From Oryzias latipes (lineage: Eukaryota > Chordata > Actinopteri > Beloniformes > Adrianichthyidae), in assembly GCF_002234675.1 (NCBI RefSeq), contig NC_019873.2, forward strand, positions 6,473,158 to 6,537,157: a DNA stretch of 64,000 nt. The letters are read 5' to 3'. The position numbers and the translations under genes were made by a program. Positions 23,300 to 34,944 of this stretch are shown in pieces (position 1 is the first letter of the stretch; the number at the start of each line of letters is the position of its first letter). Below the pieces are notes generated by a model that worked only from the letters and a program-made list of their open reading frames with translations, had not been told where the DNA came from and searched no databases.

Positions 23300-26200
23300 T
23301 TTATACATAATCCTGTATAAATTCAGAGGAAAAGATGGACATCCTGTAAAAACAAAAAGCACTGGCTTGTTTCCAACAGTATTGTTCTGCTGGTTCTTCA
23401 GCAGCAGAAAGAGCAGGTTGGTGTTTCGGTGCACAGAAGCGCACCCATGTGAACGCAGCATAATGCTGAAGGTCCATGTCCATCCGCAGAGACGAGATGT
23501 TTTCCTCCTGAACAGACGATTGAAAAAACATTCAAGGTGTGAGAAGGGCATACAAGCTCACTTGTGGCATAGAGAAAGACCAAACAGTATTGTCCGTCTT
23601 CCTAAGACCTGGACACATCACTCACCTATTGAACAAAGAATCTCAATATGTTTAGGTAAAAGATCATTTGTCTCCCTAGGAGTTCCACTGGGATGTGTTC
23701 TGGGCCTTCAGTTGAAGCGCTTTTTTCTTTTGTCCTTTTTGTTTTTTTCTATTTTTAAGGGTGTCAATTCATAATCAAGTCATAAAAAACCTTCAAAGAA
23801 CTGGTTTGTTTTGATGAAAAAGAACTGTTGAAGCATGCACCAATCATCACAGCACATGAATACATTGAATTCATCCACACACCCCATTCACAAATCTGAA
23901 ATCTCTGTTTTCTAGAGTTCGAGATATTTTGGGTGTCAAATTCCTACATTTGTAAACCAGACATTTTTGTCCGAGACATTTCTGGGAAATGACCGTAAGA
24001 AGAACTTAAATATAAAAAACTGAATTATACTAAACTATTTTGGGCTTCCAGCTCAAAAAGAAACGGCCATGATTTTTTTCTTGTGTTTGAATCTTAAAAT
24101 AAATCAAGTAAAACACCCACACAGATTGGAAATGTGCATTCATTAATCTAGATTGTAAAAACAGAAATGATTCCACAGAATGAACAGAGTTTGATCAGAT
24201 CAGGCCATCACCATTGATCCAGTTGGGATGCGATCCGTTGGTGTTGTCAGGGGTATAATGACTGCTTCATGGTTATACAGCCTCACCAGTCTGTTTGCTC
24301 AACGTCTGCTCAACTCCTCCCACCTGGTAAAAAGATGACCAGTGTTCTTCACTTCCCTCTCAGGAGACGTAAAGTTAAACCCGATCTTTGGATGAGGTCG
24401 TGACTCTCGTTTGTCGCGTTTGAACCACCTCCCCACAAAATGATGACATCACAATGGGTGAAACCATCAAAAACAAATGAATGGGGCCAAAATATGAGCT
24501 CAAAGTTATAAATCAAGTAATGAAACCAAAACATGTGTCTAGGACATCCAAAGGAAGTTTTGAAATTATTATGGGATGTCCACGGGACCTATGGCTTGGC
24601 GGCCATTTTGGGGCAAATTGTAAATTTTTAGCGATTTTTCACATTTTTGCACAGTATGAGTACAAAAGCCTGTGTTCAAGAAATCTTCACGAAATGTCAC
24701 TGACCAGGGTGGGAGGGGCTCGGGAAGAGGCCGCCGTCTCTAAATTTCCCAAAACAGTCCCCCTTAGTAGCAGTTACAACATTTAATTTCTTCTGAGGAG
24801 TCTCCATCCAAACTCCTCGAGCAGCACTGGGAAGCTACTTGGTAAAAAGTGTTGGAAATAAAGTTGGCCGATTTTGAAAAAGTGTGTTTTTTTTTCCATA
24901 AATGTTTCACTTGCAGCCACTCAGCCAGTGAGGGCTGGTCAGGAGGGAGCCGCTGGGGGCTTCAATTGTCCTTGTTTCTGAACATTTTGGCTGTGGCATC
25001 ATGTTAATAGAACAGAAGGATGAATCCATTTACCCGCTTTTTATTTCTGTGTGGTTGAGGAGAGATCAGCCCAAAGAAGTTCCACATTATCTTAGTGTTG
25101 TTTGTCCAGCGCAATGAAGGAAACACCTCCAGAAGGAGTTCCACACGTATGAGGTGATTGTTGTTTGGTCATGTGATCCTCTGCAGCTGATTGGACGTCT
25201 CTGAGCTACTAAGAGACTGTCAAGGAAGAGACAAAGCTGCAGAGACACACAGCAGTCAGACACATTTGATTCGGTGCTCGCTGAACTTTACAATAGAAAA
25301 GCCCCTGGTGACGTTTAGAAATTCTGCTCATGAGTTGGTAGTACAACATGCGAGTTTCCACGGTTTAAGGGGACCCGCTTCAAATTTCAGCTCAGGAGGA
25401 TTTGGGTGAACAGCCGGGGGCAGCAGAGACACCCACTTATCCCACTCAGGTGTTTTTGCATTCTGCCTGACTGAACCAATCCAAGATTTGATCAGGAAGC
25501 GGAGCAGGGAGAGAAGGAAAAGAGGCCGGGTGGATCTGCAGAACCAGACATGGACAGCCCCGCTTTAGCTTCCTCTGTGAGTGTTAATGATAACAAAAAT
25601 ACAAACATTATCAATCATCTAACTTGTGGTGCACCTTTCATCAACATGCAGAGAGCACAAGGTGCTTGACATGACATATATATTAAATAAACATAAGTTA
25701 AAACAATATAAAGTTTTAAGAAATGGACGGCAAAAACAAAAGACAAGATCCAACTAAACAAAATAAGTAAATTAAAATGTAAATATTACACTTTTAACTA
25801 AACCACTTATACTTTAAATATTAGAACTAAACTGAGTGAAACAAGCTAAAAGGTTGTCCTAAAAACTCCAAATCCATTTCTACTTTTGGAATTTCAATAT
25901 TTGTTGAAAACCCCACAGCTAATTCAAAGCAGCAGCAGCTACAGGGCCTTAAGCAGTACATCCCAAAACACTGACACGCCTTTCTGCAATGGCTTTAAAA
26001 AAAAACTCCAATTCTTTCTCATATAAAAGTGTCTGGAAATGGTGTGCATTTATCGTTCTAATATTGCTCCAGCGAAGCCTTTTCTTTTGGCAAGGACATA
26101 TTTCAGCAGAAAGACCTGGTGAGTCGGAGTCTAAGTAAAAATCTCTGCTTGTGTCACCTTGACAAATGGCAGCACACCTGACCGATTCCTTTCTGTGTGG

Positions 26201-28160
26201 TCCAGATCCAGACGGCTCACTTTCCCAGACCCAGATCTGCAGGCCAACTGCTCTCCACGCCAAGACATGAAGGAAGACAGAGGCGTGCACGTGTGTGCGT
26301 GCTCATTCCTTTGCCGTTGGTAAAGGGACAAGCTTTGTGTGTGCGCTAATACAAGGAGACAGAGCACACCTGGCCTGCTGCACTTTGGAGGTCACATCGC
26401 TCCACCCACCTACACACCTCCTCCTGAGGCGCCTCCATCTGTGGATCAAGACACCTCCATCAATCCTCTGCTCTGCTGCTGTAAGCACATGTCCTCCACC
26501 TGTACACTCTGTTGAAAAGTCATGTGAGAACTTGGGCACAAGTGAGGTCATCTGTTACACCAACAGACTAAACACCTAAATCCTCTTCCAGAGGGTAGCA
26601 GGAGGGAGGGAGGAGAATGGCTCTGACCTTCAGCCCGTTGTGTTCTGCGTGCTGGTGACCCTCTGAGGACCCACACAGGCTTGCTGTGGGTCACCACCCT
26701 CCCTATAGTGCAGCAACAGAATGACAGATGCAGCTCCTGAAGGAGTTTCATGCCTCATCAGTGATGAAGACTTTGAACAACAGGATGGATCATTCGTCCC
26801 TGCACCTCCCACCCAGATGTTCCACCCCGTCCCTGAAACCAGAAGTCGGGTCAGGGTACAGCAACAGGTTGAGGGGATGGATGCAGCCCCGTGCGGAGCC
26901 AGTGATAAACAGGATGGAGGTTGACTTATATGTGACGAAGACCATGTTCCAGCAGCGAGTGGATGAAGAGATGGCGCTGAATTCAGAACTTAAGTCCACT
27001 AAGTCCTGCTTTCTTTAATGAGCATGTTTTACACAAATGAATGTGGAATGTCTTTGAGATATTAAAAAGTTAAATGTCAAAAATTACAGTCTTGGAAAAA
27101 ACTTTCATCCCTGGAGCCCTGGACATGACAAAAGAAAGGTTGTACCCTCAGACTAATAATTTAGGGCTACAAATGAAGTATTTTGTACTCTCATTTTTAT
27201 TGTTTGGGGCACAAATTAGTATTTTGTGTTAATAAATTATTACTTTTTGGGCACAAAAAATTATTTTGTACTCACATATCAGTATTTTATGGGCAGAAAT
27301 AAGTACTTTGGACGCCGTTGTCTAAGAATGATGTGTCTTTTCCAGATTTTGGAATAAAGGTTGCCAAGCCTTGAGTCAATAGAGGAAGCAGTTTTTTATC
27401 TATACTTTCTAAAAAAACAAACAAAAAAACACTTGATGTAAAAAAGGGAGAAAGTTAGTCCATCTATTCCAGGTGATTTATGAGATTTAAGTTGTTCAAT
27501 TATTATTTTTTCCTTCCTCAGGTTTAATCATTCTCTCACGTTGATCCTTTTCACTTTCAATAATGTCTTGACTGTTAAAGAATCTGCTAATATTTGACTA
27601 AACTTAGACCTCTAAGGTTTCTGATAAAAATCCCAACAGTAGTTAGAAATGGCTGGATGATCTTCTGAAATGTGATGTTTCTGTTCTCCGTTTTTCCAGC
27701 CATTTTAATCACAAAGGCTTGATGATGATAAAAAAATGATCCAATTGAAGAGTCGATCTTCTTCTGACAGTGTGTCGGGACTGTTTGGACTCAAGTGACT
27801 GATCAGTTCGCACTAAACTTTTTTTTATTTTATTTTTATTTTTTATTGAACAATTGCGACATACAGAACAACAAATGCAACAATTATGCACATATAATGT
27901 ACATTACAATTCTGAATTCAGAATAAACCTGTTACATCCTTAGAACGATTCTAAATATTAGTAAAAATCACAAAAGGGATTAAAAAATAAATGAAGAAAA
28001 AAAAATTAAACATAGAAAGAAAAAAAGATAAAATAAAAAATAAAAAGACAAAATGCGAGTAAACTTGTGTCATTATTCCAAAAGATTTACAAACGTTAAT
28101 TGTTTCTTGAGCTTTTGTATTTTTTGAAGCTGAAATTAACTTTAAATATAGCCAGTTCGC
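23300..28160 (+). other. CRLS1-RHOQ intergenic region without recognised genes
   Basis: No exon, RNA gene or confident repeat family was recognised over most of this stretch. Open frames (for example 23277-23774, 25949-26290, 26295-26579, 26719-27018) lack known motifs and are not supported by splice-site or composition evidence. The segment 27800-28130 is A/T-homopolymer-rich, like the antisense of a LINE tail. Confidence 0.6.
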
Positions 28161-28617
28161 ACTAAACTTGCTCCAAAGTCTTCGGTTCGTTTCCGTCAGA
28201 GCTGCTCGGTGTCTTTCAAATGACGTCATCGGTCCGCCCGCCGGGGACGCGCGGAGTGCAGCAGCTGCAGCCGCCACTGGCTCCGCCTCTCCGGCAGCGG
28301 CGGCTCAGAACGCCGCGGAGCGACGCACGCGGAGCGACGCACGCGGAGCAACGCACGCGGAGCAACGCACGCGGAGCAACGCACGCGGAGCAGACGAGGC
28401 AGCTGACGCCCCGTGGCTGGATAGGGGGGGGGGAGTCGAGGAGACCGCGCGTCGTAGTGCGGAGGTCGCATCTGGGCGCAGAGGGAGATGCGGCTCCAGC
28501 CGGGCTCGGAGAGCCGCGCAGTCCGCCTCCGTGGCTGCTGATGCCCGCCCCACGCCAGCAGCCGCAGGAGGACGGAGGAGCCGGAGAGCCGACTAGGATG
28601 GTAGAGCGGCCGGGAGC
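28160..28617 (+). promoter_or_regulatory. rhoq: RHOQ CpG-rich promoter / 5' UTR
   Basis: The composition changes abruptly from AT-rich to CpG-dense at about 28190, and this continues into exon 1 and the first intron. It contains a GACGTCA (CRE-like) site at 28220-28226, a 14-base minisatellite (28314-28392) and no TATA box close by. The transcription start is not determined. The overlapping open frames on both strands are caused by the GC-rich composition. Confidence 0.65.
28314..28392 (+). repeat. 14-base minisatellite in the RHOQ 5' region
   Basis: Five complete copies of a CGACGCACGCGGAG/CAACGCACGCGGAG unit run from 28321 to 28390, with partial units at each end. Every unit contains CpGs. 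It lies about 230 bases before the RHOQ start codon. Confidence 0.95.
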
Positions 28618-28759
28618 ATGTCTGCGATCACCGGCACCGTCATGCTGAAGTGCGTGGTGGTGGGAGACGGCGCGGTGGGGAAGACGTGTCTGCTGATGAG
28701 CTACGCCAACGACGCCTTCCCCGAGGAGTACGTGCCCACGGTCTTTGACCACTATGCAG
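28618..28759 (+). CDS. rhoq: RHOQ (TC10) exon 1
   Basis: RHOQ is a Rho-family GTPase acting at the plasma membrane and on vesicles, known for control of exocytosis, actin and insulin-stimulated glucose transporter traffic. Exon 1 encodes residues 1-47: a short N-terminus ([11 protein letters not shown]), the P loop GDGAVGKT (residues 16-23) and switch I with YVPTVFDHY (T41 as effector and Mg-binding threonine). It ends after the first base of a valine codon at donor GTACGT. The whole coding sequence (28618-28759, 29001-29059, 40512-40676, 43332-43427, 46122-46283) joins to 207 codons without breaks. The CLIT ending and the short N-terminus favour RHOQ over the close relative RHOJ and over CDC42. 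Confidence 0.93.
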
Positions 28760-29000
28760 GTACGTGGAGCGACCCCACGCGGGGGTGGGGGGGTCACGAC
28801 GGTGTGGTGCTGGGTGCGCCCTTCAGCCGAACCCATGGGGGGGGGGGGGGTGTTCCTGCATCTCTACCTCAAACTGCAACGGAACTGTTGTCGTGAACAA
28901 AAACACTTGTTTCAGCACAACACTGAGGGTGGGGGCGACCCCCCCCCCCCCGTCACCCCACCCTTCCTCCCCTCTCATCCTCTCTTTGTCACCCTCACAG
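28760..29000 (+). other. rhoq: RHOQ intron 1, G/C homopolymer-rich
   Basis: Short (241-base) intron with poly(G) near 28839-28850 and poly(C) near 28940-28951, running from donor GTACGT to acceptor CACAG. The G-run and C-run facing each other could base-pair, but that is only inferred. No other features. Confidence 0.8.
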
Positions 29001-29059
29001 TGAGCGTCAACGTGGGAGGAAAGCAGTACCTGTTGGGACTCTATGACACAGCTGGTCAG
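29001..29059 (+). CDS. rhoq: RHOQ exon 2 (switch II start)
   Basis: This exon encodes residues 48-67, VSVNVGGKQYLLGLYDTAGQ, including the DTAGQ motif (D63, Q67) that positions Mg2+ and the catalytic water for GTP hydrolysis. The acceptor is CACAG and the donor GTAGGA. It completes the split valine codon from exon 1 and ends in phase 0. Confidence 0.96.
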
Positions 29060-29837
29060 GTAGGATTCCCGCAGCTTTTCATCATAACAGCCTGACTCAC
29101 CCCCCCCCCCCCACCACCACCACCACCACCCTTTTCCCACCCCCCCTCCAAGACGCCAACAGGCTTCAGATTGGGTCTGTAAAGCTGCAACAGGTGATGG
29201 ATTCCTTCCAGGGCTTTAGGGCCAGAGTCTGGCGCAGCCCGGCCGGCCGTGGCACTGAAGGCGTCTCAATAGTTCTATTATGCAGAGAACAGGGCGCCAA
29301 TGTCCAGGAGTGATGTCACACACTTTACAGCTCACGGCCTGGACGCTTTCTCCACAACGTGTCATTCAGCGCCGGTCAAACTGTACTAAAGGCTGCGCAC
29401 ACAAACACAAACACAAACACAGAACAGACAGACTGCAGTTCAGCGTGGACAGAGAAAAGCTGCTGTTGTTGGTCGCATTGATAACTGATTCAGCCTTCCT
29501 GCATGGATTCCTCAATGCTCCTGCAACATGTTTGCCTCTTTTGTCCACTTGGATTCTGGTGCACGAGCGTTGTGCGTCTCTGTCCTGCAGACCGACAGCT
29601 GCGTGCTAAAAGGACGACTCCAAAAAAGCCTCGCAGGGCGCCATGGCAGTAAATCAACATCTAGAGGCATCAAAACTTGCACAACTTTAACGTCTTGACA
29701 ATTAGACCTTGCAACAGACTCCCAAGAGGAAGGAAGTTAGAAAAAACACGATTATGGGTTTGATGAGGGCCAGCAGCTATTTTCTCAGGTTTTTTTTAGA
29801 AGCTGCACATGTTGTGGAGCTTTTCTGGGTTTTCCTA

Positions 29838-30205
29838 AACTCCCACTCCGATCAGCTATTGATCTGTTGGAAAAGCGTTCCCACAGGTCTACGGATTATG
29901 CCGTTTTTTGCCAAAATCAAAAAACCGTGTCACTTTTTAGGACGTACTGTAGTTTCTGTAGAGCGGCAGCTCCTGCCGCTCTACAGAAACTACAGTACGT
30001 CCTAAAAAGTGTAGTTTCTGTAGAGCGGCAGGTCCTGCTGGCTCACAGCCCTTCACACCCCCAACCTAACATTACCGGCGAAACAAAAAAGGCGAGTAGT
30101 ATCAGATCTATCCAGTTTAGATCCAGATTCCAGCTCAGACCAGGAAAACAAAGACGTACATGGATCCATTTGTCTGACGGCGGATGCGTCAGGATAGAGC
30201 GGAGC
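29838..30205 (+). repeat. Dispersed repeat G fragment, with local inverted duplication
   Basis: It shares CCCACTCCGATC at the start and later TTTAGATCCAGATTCCAGCT with the 52576-53625 element, in the same orientation, and GTAGAGCGGCAG-type motifs with 53205-53235. Other pieces of this family lie at 33063-33260 and 34117-34330. An inverted duplication of its GTTTCTGTAGAGCGGCAG part makes the 29931-30011 hairpin. Confidence 0.65.
29931..30011. repeat. Perfect inverted repeat: 39-base arms, 3-base loop
   Basis: The arm 29931-29969 (starts CACTTTTTAGGACGTACTGT) is the exact reverse complement of 29973-30011, with CTC (29970-29972) between. No mismatch was found over the 39 base pairs. It lies in RHOQ intron 2, so the transcript could fold into a long hairpin. 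Confidence 0.9.
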
Positions 30206-30214
30206 AGGCCGAGG

Positions 30215-30467
30215 CACGCTAACGTTGGGAGTGGGGTCATCTGGACCCCACAAGACAGTGCAAGCCGATACCTGTCTTGTGGGGTCCAGATGACCCCACT
30301 CCCAACTTTAACGTGCCTCCAAGGCATCATTTTTTCTCTCCAATGATTTGTGATCTTCACTGGTGTCCATGGATTACATGAAATCTTTCCACTTTTGTCA
30401 TGGTAGGGAGAACACGTCAATGTAAGGGTGGGGTCATTCTGACCCCACAACATAGCACAAGGGTTAA
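30215..30467 (+). mobile_element. piggyBac-like MITE, copy P2 with rearranged left end
   Basis: The right end reads CATAGCACAAGGGTTAA (to 30467), matching the family terminus with TTAA. The body CCATGGATTACATGAAATCT is identical to P1 and P3. The left end lacks the usual CCCTTGTG and instead starts in an inverted repeat: 30224-30258 is the reverse complement of 30272-30306. Confidence 0.65.
30224..30306. repeat. Perfect inverted repeat: 35-base arms, 13-base loop
   Basis: Arm 30224-30258 (starts GTTGGGAGTGGGGTCATCTG) is the exact reverse complement of 30272-30306. The 13-base spacer is 30259-30271. The related copy P3 has a less perfect version of the same fold at about 32076-32160. Confidence 0.9.
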
Positions 30468-32052
30468 GGCGCATTAAGCAAGACAAAAGTCAGAGATAAG
30501 TCCGTCTGTCCGTCAGACTTCATTAACTGCGTTCACAGTAACTAGAACTTGTGTGTAACACGCTACACGTCAGCCACGTTAGCGTGTTCACGATACCTGT
30601 AACTCACAACCTTGTTTGCAACTTGTACCCAAAAAAAAGCCATGTACCTCCAGAAATGACTCCAACATTATACAAGAGAATGAATCCATATTTCAGGCAG
30701 TCGGGTTTTATAAGGAAGTGAAGGCTTTAAGGGTGACTTAAAGTACAGAAAACACGGTTATTAAAAAATTTATTTTTAAGCTTAATTTTCTTTATGTTCT
30801 CTATCATAAGGAAAAGGCCACAAGAACATGTTAAAAACACCAAAACACGTGTTTTTGCATTGGGTTGTGTCTTGAACCAATCACATTTTAGAATCAGATC
30901 TGTAAGTCTGAAAGGGAAAATCTGTCCAAAAATAATGCGTCTTCATTCAGGAATGATAAATATGAAGCCAACCCTTCCTTCTTTCCGTCCAGTCTGCTAC
31001 CTGCAGCTTCTTTCTCCTCCTGGAGATAACAGACGTGTTATTTCGATCTCTGCTTGTAGAAAGAGGAAGCCGGCCTCATTGTGTGTCGCGGCGTGCTCGA
31101 TCATGGCGTGTGGAAAAGCCCCGGGTTTGTTTTTAGCTGATTCGGAGCGGCGCTGAAATGGAGAAGTTCTCCCAGATGTCTGCTGTGGATGCCGTCAGTC
31201 GCCGAGAGTCGGGTTACTGCTCCTGAAAAAGACCCCCCCCCCTCCCTTCCCTTCCTCCGCCCCCGACTTGGCTGACCTCGCCATGCGCAGCACAAGGCCA
31301 GCTGGTAATGTTTATAGCTGGAGGGGCTGATCAAAGACCCCCGGTGCCCCAAAGAAAGGGGGAGAGTGCGACGGAAGCAGAAAGAGGAAGAGAAAGTTAT
31401 GGGTTGGGGGAGGACAGAGGGGAGTCATCTGAGGAGGAGAAGTTCTGCTCGGCTACTTTCATTTTCCCTTCTTTATGTTTCTAAGCCGCTGCCTGCTCCT
31501 CTTTTACTTCTTGGGTTCCCAAGAAGAGATCCCCCATAATCCTTTGCTGTCCTCTGAAGTCTAGAGTAGCACAGTGTGGACACGCCAGCATTTGCTATGA
31601 CTTCAGGGCTCGGATCTGAACGCCGCTGATGACGGCGCTTTCCCGCCTGCCGCTGTCTGCCACGCCCCCCCCCCGAGGCCCCGCCCTCCCGACCGCTCCA
31701 TATGGACCTGTTTGGCCTGAATATGACGACGGCGCCGATCGCAGAGCCTTTACTTATTCATCCACCATCCTTCCAGCTGCTGCCGCTCAATAAGAGGGAA
31801 GTGGATGCTACAGTGCTGCGGTACCCATGGCAACGCCTTCAGAGACAGAACTCCGGTTCTGTGACCCGTGTCCCACTGCTCCGTTAACCCCGCTTTGCTG
31901 TTCCGCCGCTCTTCGTGAGCTCAGCACGACAAAAGTTGACACACTCGACCGCTCCTCCTGTAATTACTTTCACCACTTAACTGAAGGTTGAACAAGGGGA
32001 ACTGGGGGTGGGGTTACTTAACTGAGAGGGGTGACAGGCTAAGCACGCTTTC

Positions 32053-32317
32053 TTAACCCTTGTGTTATCTTGTGGGGTCCAGATGACCCTACTCCCAACG
32101 TTATCATGCCTTGGAGGCCTGTTAACGTTGGGAGTTGGGTCATCTAGACCCACTAGACAGTGCTCTGAACCTTTTTTATTCAATGATTTGTGATCTTCAC
32201 TGGTGTCCATGGATTACATGAAATCTTTCCACCTTTATCCACCTTTGTCATGGTAGGAATGACATGTCAGTGTAAGGATGGGGTCATTCTGACCCCACAA
32301 TATAGCACTAGGGTCAA
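32053..32317 (+). mobile_element. piggyBac-like MITE, copy P3
   Basis: The left end is TTAACCCTTGTGTTATC at 32053, the expected piggyBac-type TTAA then CCCTTG. The right end is TATAGCACTAGGGTCAA (to 32317), where TTAA has become TCAA. It is about 50 bases longer than P1 because of an extra inverted segment near the left end. Confidence 0.65.
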
Positions 32318-32319
32318 AC

Positions 32320-32770
32320 ATGCGTTTAGCCCATGGTCTTCACACTGGACAAGCAGGGGGGCGGAGCTTCCTCTTCTCTTTCTACTGTTTCCTAGTGCTC
32401 GTCCGCCACCTACAGATGGAAGAGACGTGAAATGTCAAAGCGGTGCAAATCTGGTCAATCTTGCTCCAGGCTATTTCTGTCACAGCTCCATTCCCATATA
32501 TGGAAGACTCTGTCGTAGAATTCCGGCCGGGCACAAACTTCAATTATTCATTTCTATTTCATGATCAATTTTCAAATGGTTTGAACCTCCGTGAACTAAA
32601 AAGGGACGCCACCCACACTTCGCTACCCAAATCTGAGTCCCTGATTGGTCAAAGTTCAACCTGGTGTTACTTTCAATGCACGTTCAATAGCCGCACATTG
32701 TGCACATAAAACGGTCATAAAAACTAGCGTAGCAACGTACGAATGCGAGAGATTTTGAACATGGAAGCTG
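32320..32770 (+). repeat. Dispersed repeat F fragment
   Basis: Contains TTCACACTGGACAAGCAGGG, CCGCCACCTACAGATGGAAG and TCCCTGATTGGTCAAAGTTC, which match the reverse complement of 45720-46015 and of 59215-59310 in order. It starts directly after MITE copy P3, so one probably inserted beside the other. Confidence 0.6.
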
Positions 32771-33062
32771 GAGACGCACATTAACGCAGACTTTTCATTG
32801 GAAGCTGAGAGCATGTGATCGTAGCTTTTGTCTGCCTGGCAGTGAGATGATAATTAGTTTAATTTTCAATTTTGGATGAGCCTGAAAAGAAGATACTGTT
32901 CTGCTCCTCTAGTTTCTTTACACCTTCAAGAAAACCTATGCCAGTAAAAGGCAGAAATGACTCCTATAACGTATAATTGGAGTTAGCGCCATGCAGTTCC
33001 TCTCAGATTGAGCTGTTATGCATTTTCATAACGCATGTTGTCTCTAAACTAATCAGTCACTC

Positions 33063-33260
33063 ATTAAAGACCCACTCTGATCTGTTCCCAGTGGTCTTTT
33101 ATTTATTATTATGCAGTTTTTAGCCCAAATTAAAAGAACTGTCATTTTCTAGGTCACTGTTTCTGCAGAGTGGCAGTAGTTCAATGGAAAAATGCCACAA
33201 GATCCTGTGAAAAAAACACCAGGAAACCCCACTTTAACTAGTAGTAGCAGAAAAACTCAA
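33063..33260 (+). repeat. Dispersed repeat G fragment
   Basis: Starts TAAAGACCCACTCTGATCTG and continues through a TTTATTATTATGCAGTTTTT stretch to GTTTCTGCAGAGTGGCAG, in the order seen in the fuller element at 52576-53625 and the fragment at 29838. The right part is missing. Confidence 0.55.
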
Positions 33261-34116
33261 CAAAAAGTTTTGAGAATTTTCACTCAGCATCACACAGAAA
33301 TCACATCTCATGAGTCAGCACATGGCAGGTCATGTGACATTCCCATAAATGGAGTTTAATTTCACTCATTTTCACTGGTTACCAACTCCTAACAAAGCTG
33401 TTGAAGGCCTTGGAGGCCAACATTATCTAAAAAATTCTTGCATTTTGTTTTCCGTTCAATGAAGTGGGGCTCTAGCATTAGATTTCAGCCCTTAGTAGAG
33501 AATCTTTTTACAGGTGTAACAGTTTATAAGAGCACTGCTATGAGTTTTGATCTTATTTTACATAGATTGTGGTTTCCTGGTTAGATGGCTGAGTCACATT
33601 TCATTTTTTCGATGTTCAGTCAGATGAGCACAAGAGCCACACTGCAATCTTCATAGGCTCCTGTTAAAACTGAACATTGGTCAAATGTTACATCTTGGAT
33701 TTCTCTTTCCAATAAAAGTTCTAATCCTTTTTTTCTTGGATTTACTGACGCCCCTCCCCAGTTGTAACAAAAGTTCAACTTTCCTGACGACCTGAAGCGT
33801 AGCATGTCTGAGTTTGCAGTGTTACTGACAGTCCTGTGCTGCAGACTTGGTGTGTGGTGTTTTATTCTGAAAATCCAGTAGATCTGTTTGCCTCACCACC
33901 GCAGCTGTGAGGCAAAATAGTCTTGATGTCTTTCTTTAGCGCGTCGGTGCTGCCTCTGTAACGTGACGCGTCTCATTCGACCACACGTGGGGACGAGTGT
34001 TCAGCCTCCCTCTGCTTACGGCCTCCTGGCTGAGAGGCAGTAACCCCCAACGTGTCCGGGCCTCCACTCTGCTGGCCATCGCCATCCACCACCTCATTGG
34101 TCTGTTGGATACACAT

Positions 34117-34330
34117 TTTAGAAACTGTGAAAAATGAAGGAATACACCTAAAGTACCTCTTTGATCATGTTTTGGTCCGATGGAAAACCATTCCTAGCGG
34201 TCTTTTATTCATGATTATACTGTTTGTAGCCAAAATCTAAAAATCAGTGGAGTTTTCTCTGACATAGTTTCTAGTAGTTCATCAGAAATTCCCCTCTGAG
34301 ATGTGGGCGGGACCGTTGTCACACAGCAAT
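34117..34330 (+). repeat. Dispersed repeat G fragment
   Basis: Contains GGTCTTTTATTCATGATTAT, GTAGCCAAAATCTAAAAATC, ACATAGTTTCT and TCCCCTCTGAGATGTGGGCG then GGACC, matching 53150-53275 in order. The ends are not clear. Confidence 0.55.
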
Positions 34331-34459
34331 CCTGCCCTCTTCCCCTCTCCGTTGCTGAGAGCCCAGATACTTGTGGCCCACCTAGCGTACTTTCCACATC
34401 AGTGGTCCCCACTGGTCCGCAGACAGAAAAAAAGTGCATGCACTAACTTTGATTATTTC

Positions 34460-34800
34460 TGCACAATTTATCGCAAATTTATAGTTATCGCCCCATCAAG
34501 CTGTGCAATACCCATATCGCAAAAGACAAAGTATATAACGAATGCATCCATTTATGTATTTGACCAATCAGATGGAGGCTTTCACGTTGTTGACCAATCG
34601 GATGGAGCCCTTTTATCTTAGATGTTCGTCTCCTATGCCAACGAGGGTCATTTGGAGGATAATTTTGAAACTGTTGGAATGAAATGGGAATGATGTTTTT
34701 GGTTGTTTTGCTATTTGTTCATATACCGCAAGTTATTGTTATCGCAATATTGATCACTAACATCGCATATCGCAAGTTTTCCTCATATTGTGCAGCCCTA
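34460..34800 (-). mobile_element. hAT-like element H1, minus orientation, one terminus damaged
   Basis: The right end reads TTGTGCAGCCCTA (to 34800), the reverse complement of TAGGGCTGCACAA. An 8-base ATTATTTC is present on both sides (34452-34459 and 34801-34808). The left end starts TGCACAATTTATCGC, lacking the expected TAGGGC. The interior has ACGAGGGTCATTTGGA, matching the reverse complement in H2. Confidence 0.7.
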
Positions 34801-34944
34801 ATTATTTCTGTTAATTTTCTGATACTGAAGGGAGTTTTTATTTTGGAAAACCACCAGATTCTGGATGTCTGTCTTGACGCGTCACGTGACTTTAAGCAGC
34901 TGCTTGGACCGCTTTACTTATCCATCACACTTTAAAAGTCGTAC

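Noticed and set aside
22757-23551. 264-codon minus-strand frame
   Set aside because: It is antisense to the LINE endonuclease region, which has clear zinc-cluster and PD...D...K motifs on the plus strand.
28216-28836. Long minus-strand open frame over the RHOQ promoter and exon 1
   Set aside because: It is caused by GC-rich composition and the minisatellite, and overlaps the real RHOQ exon on the other strand.
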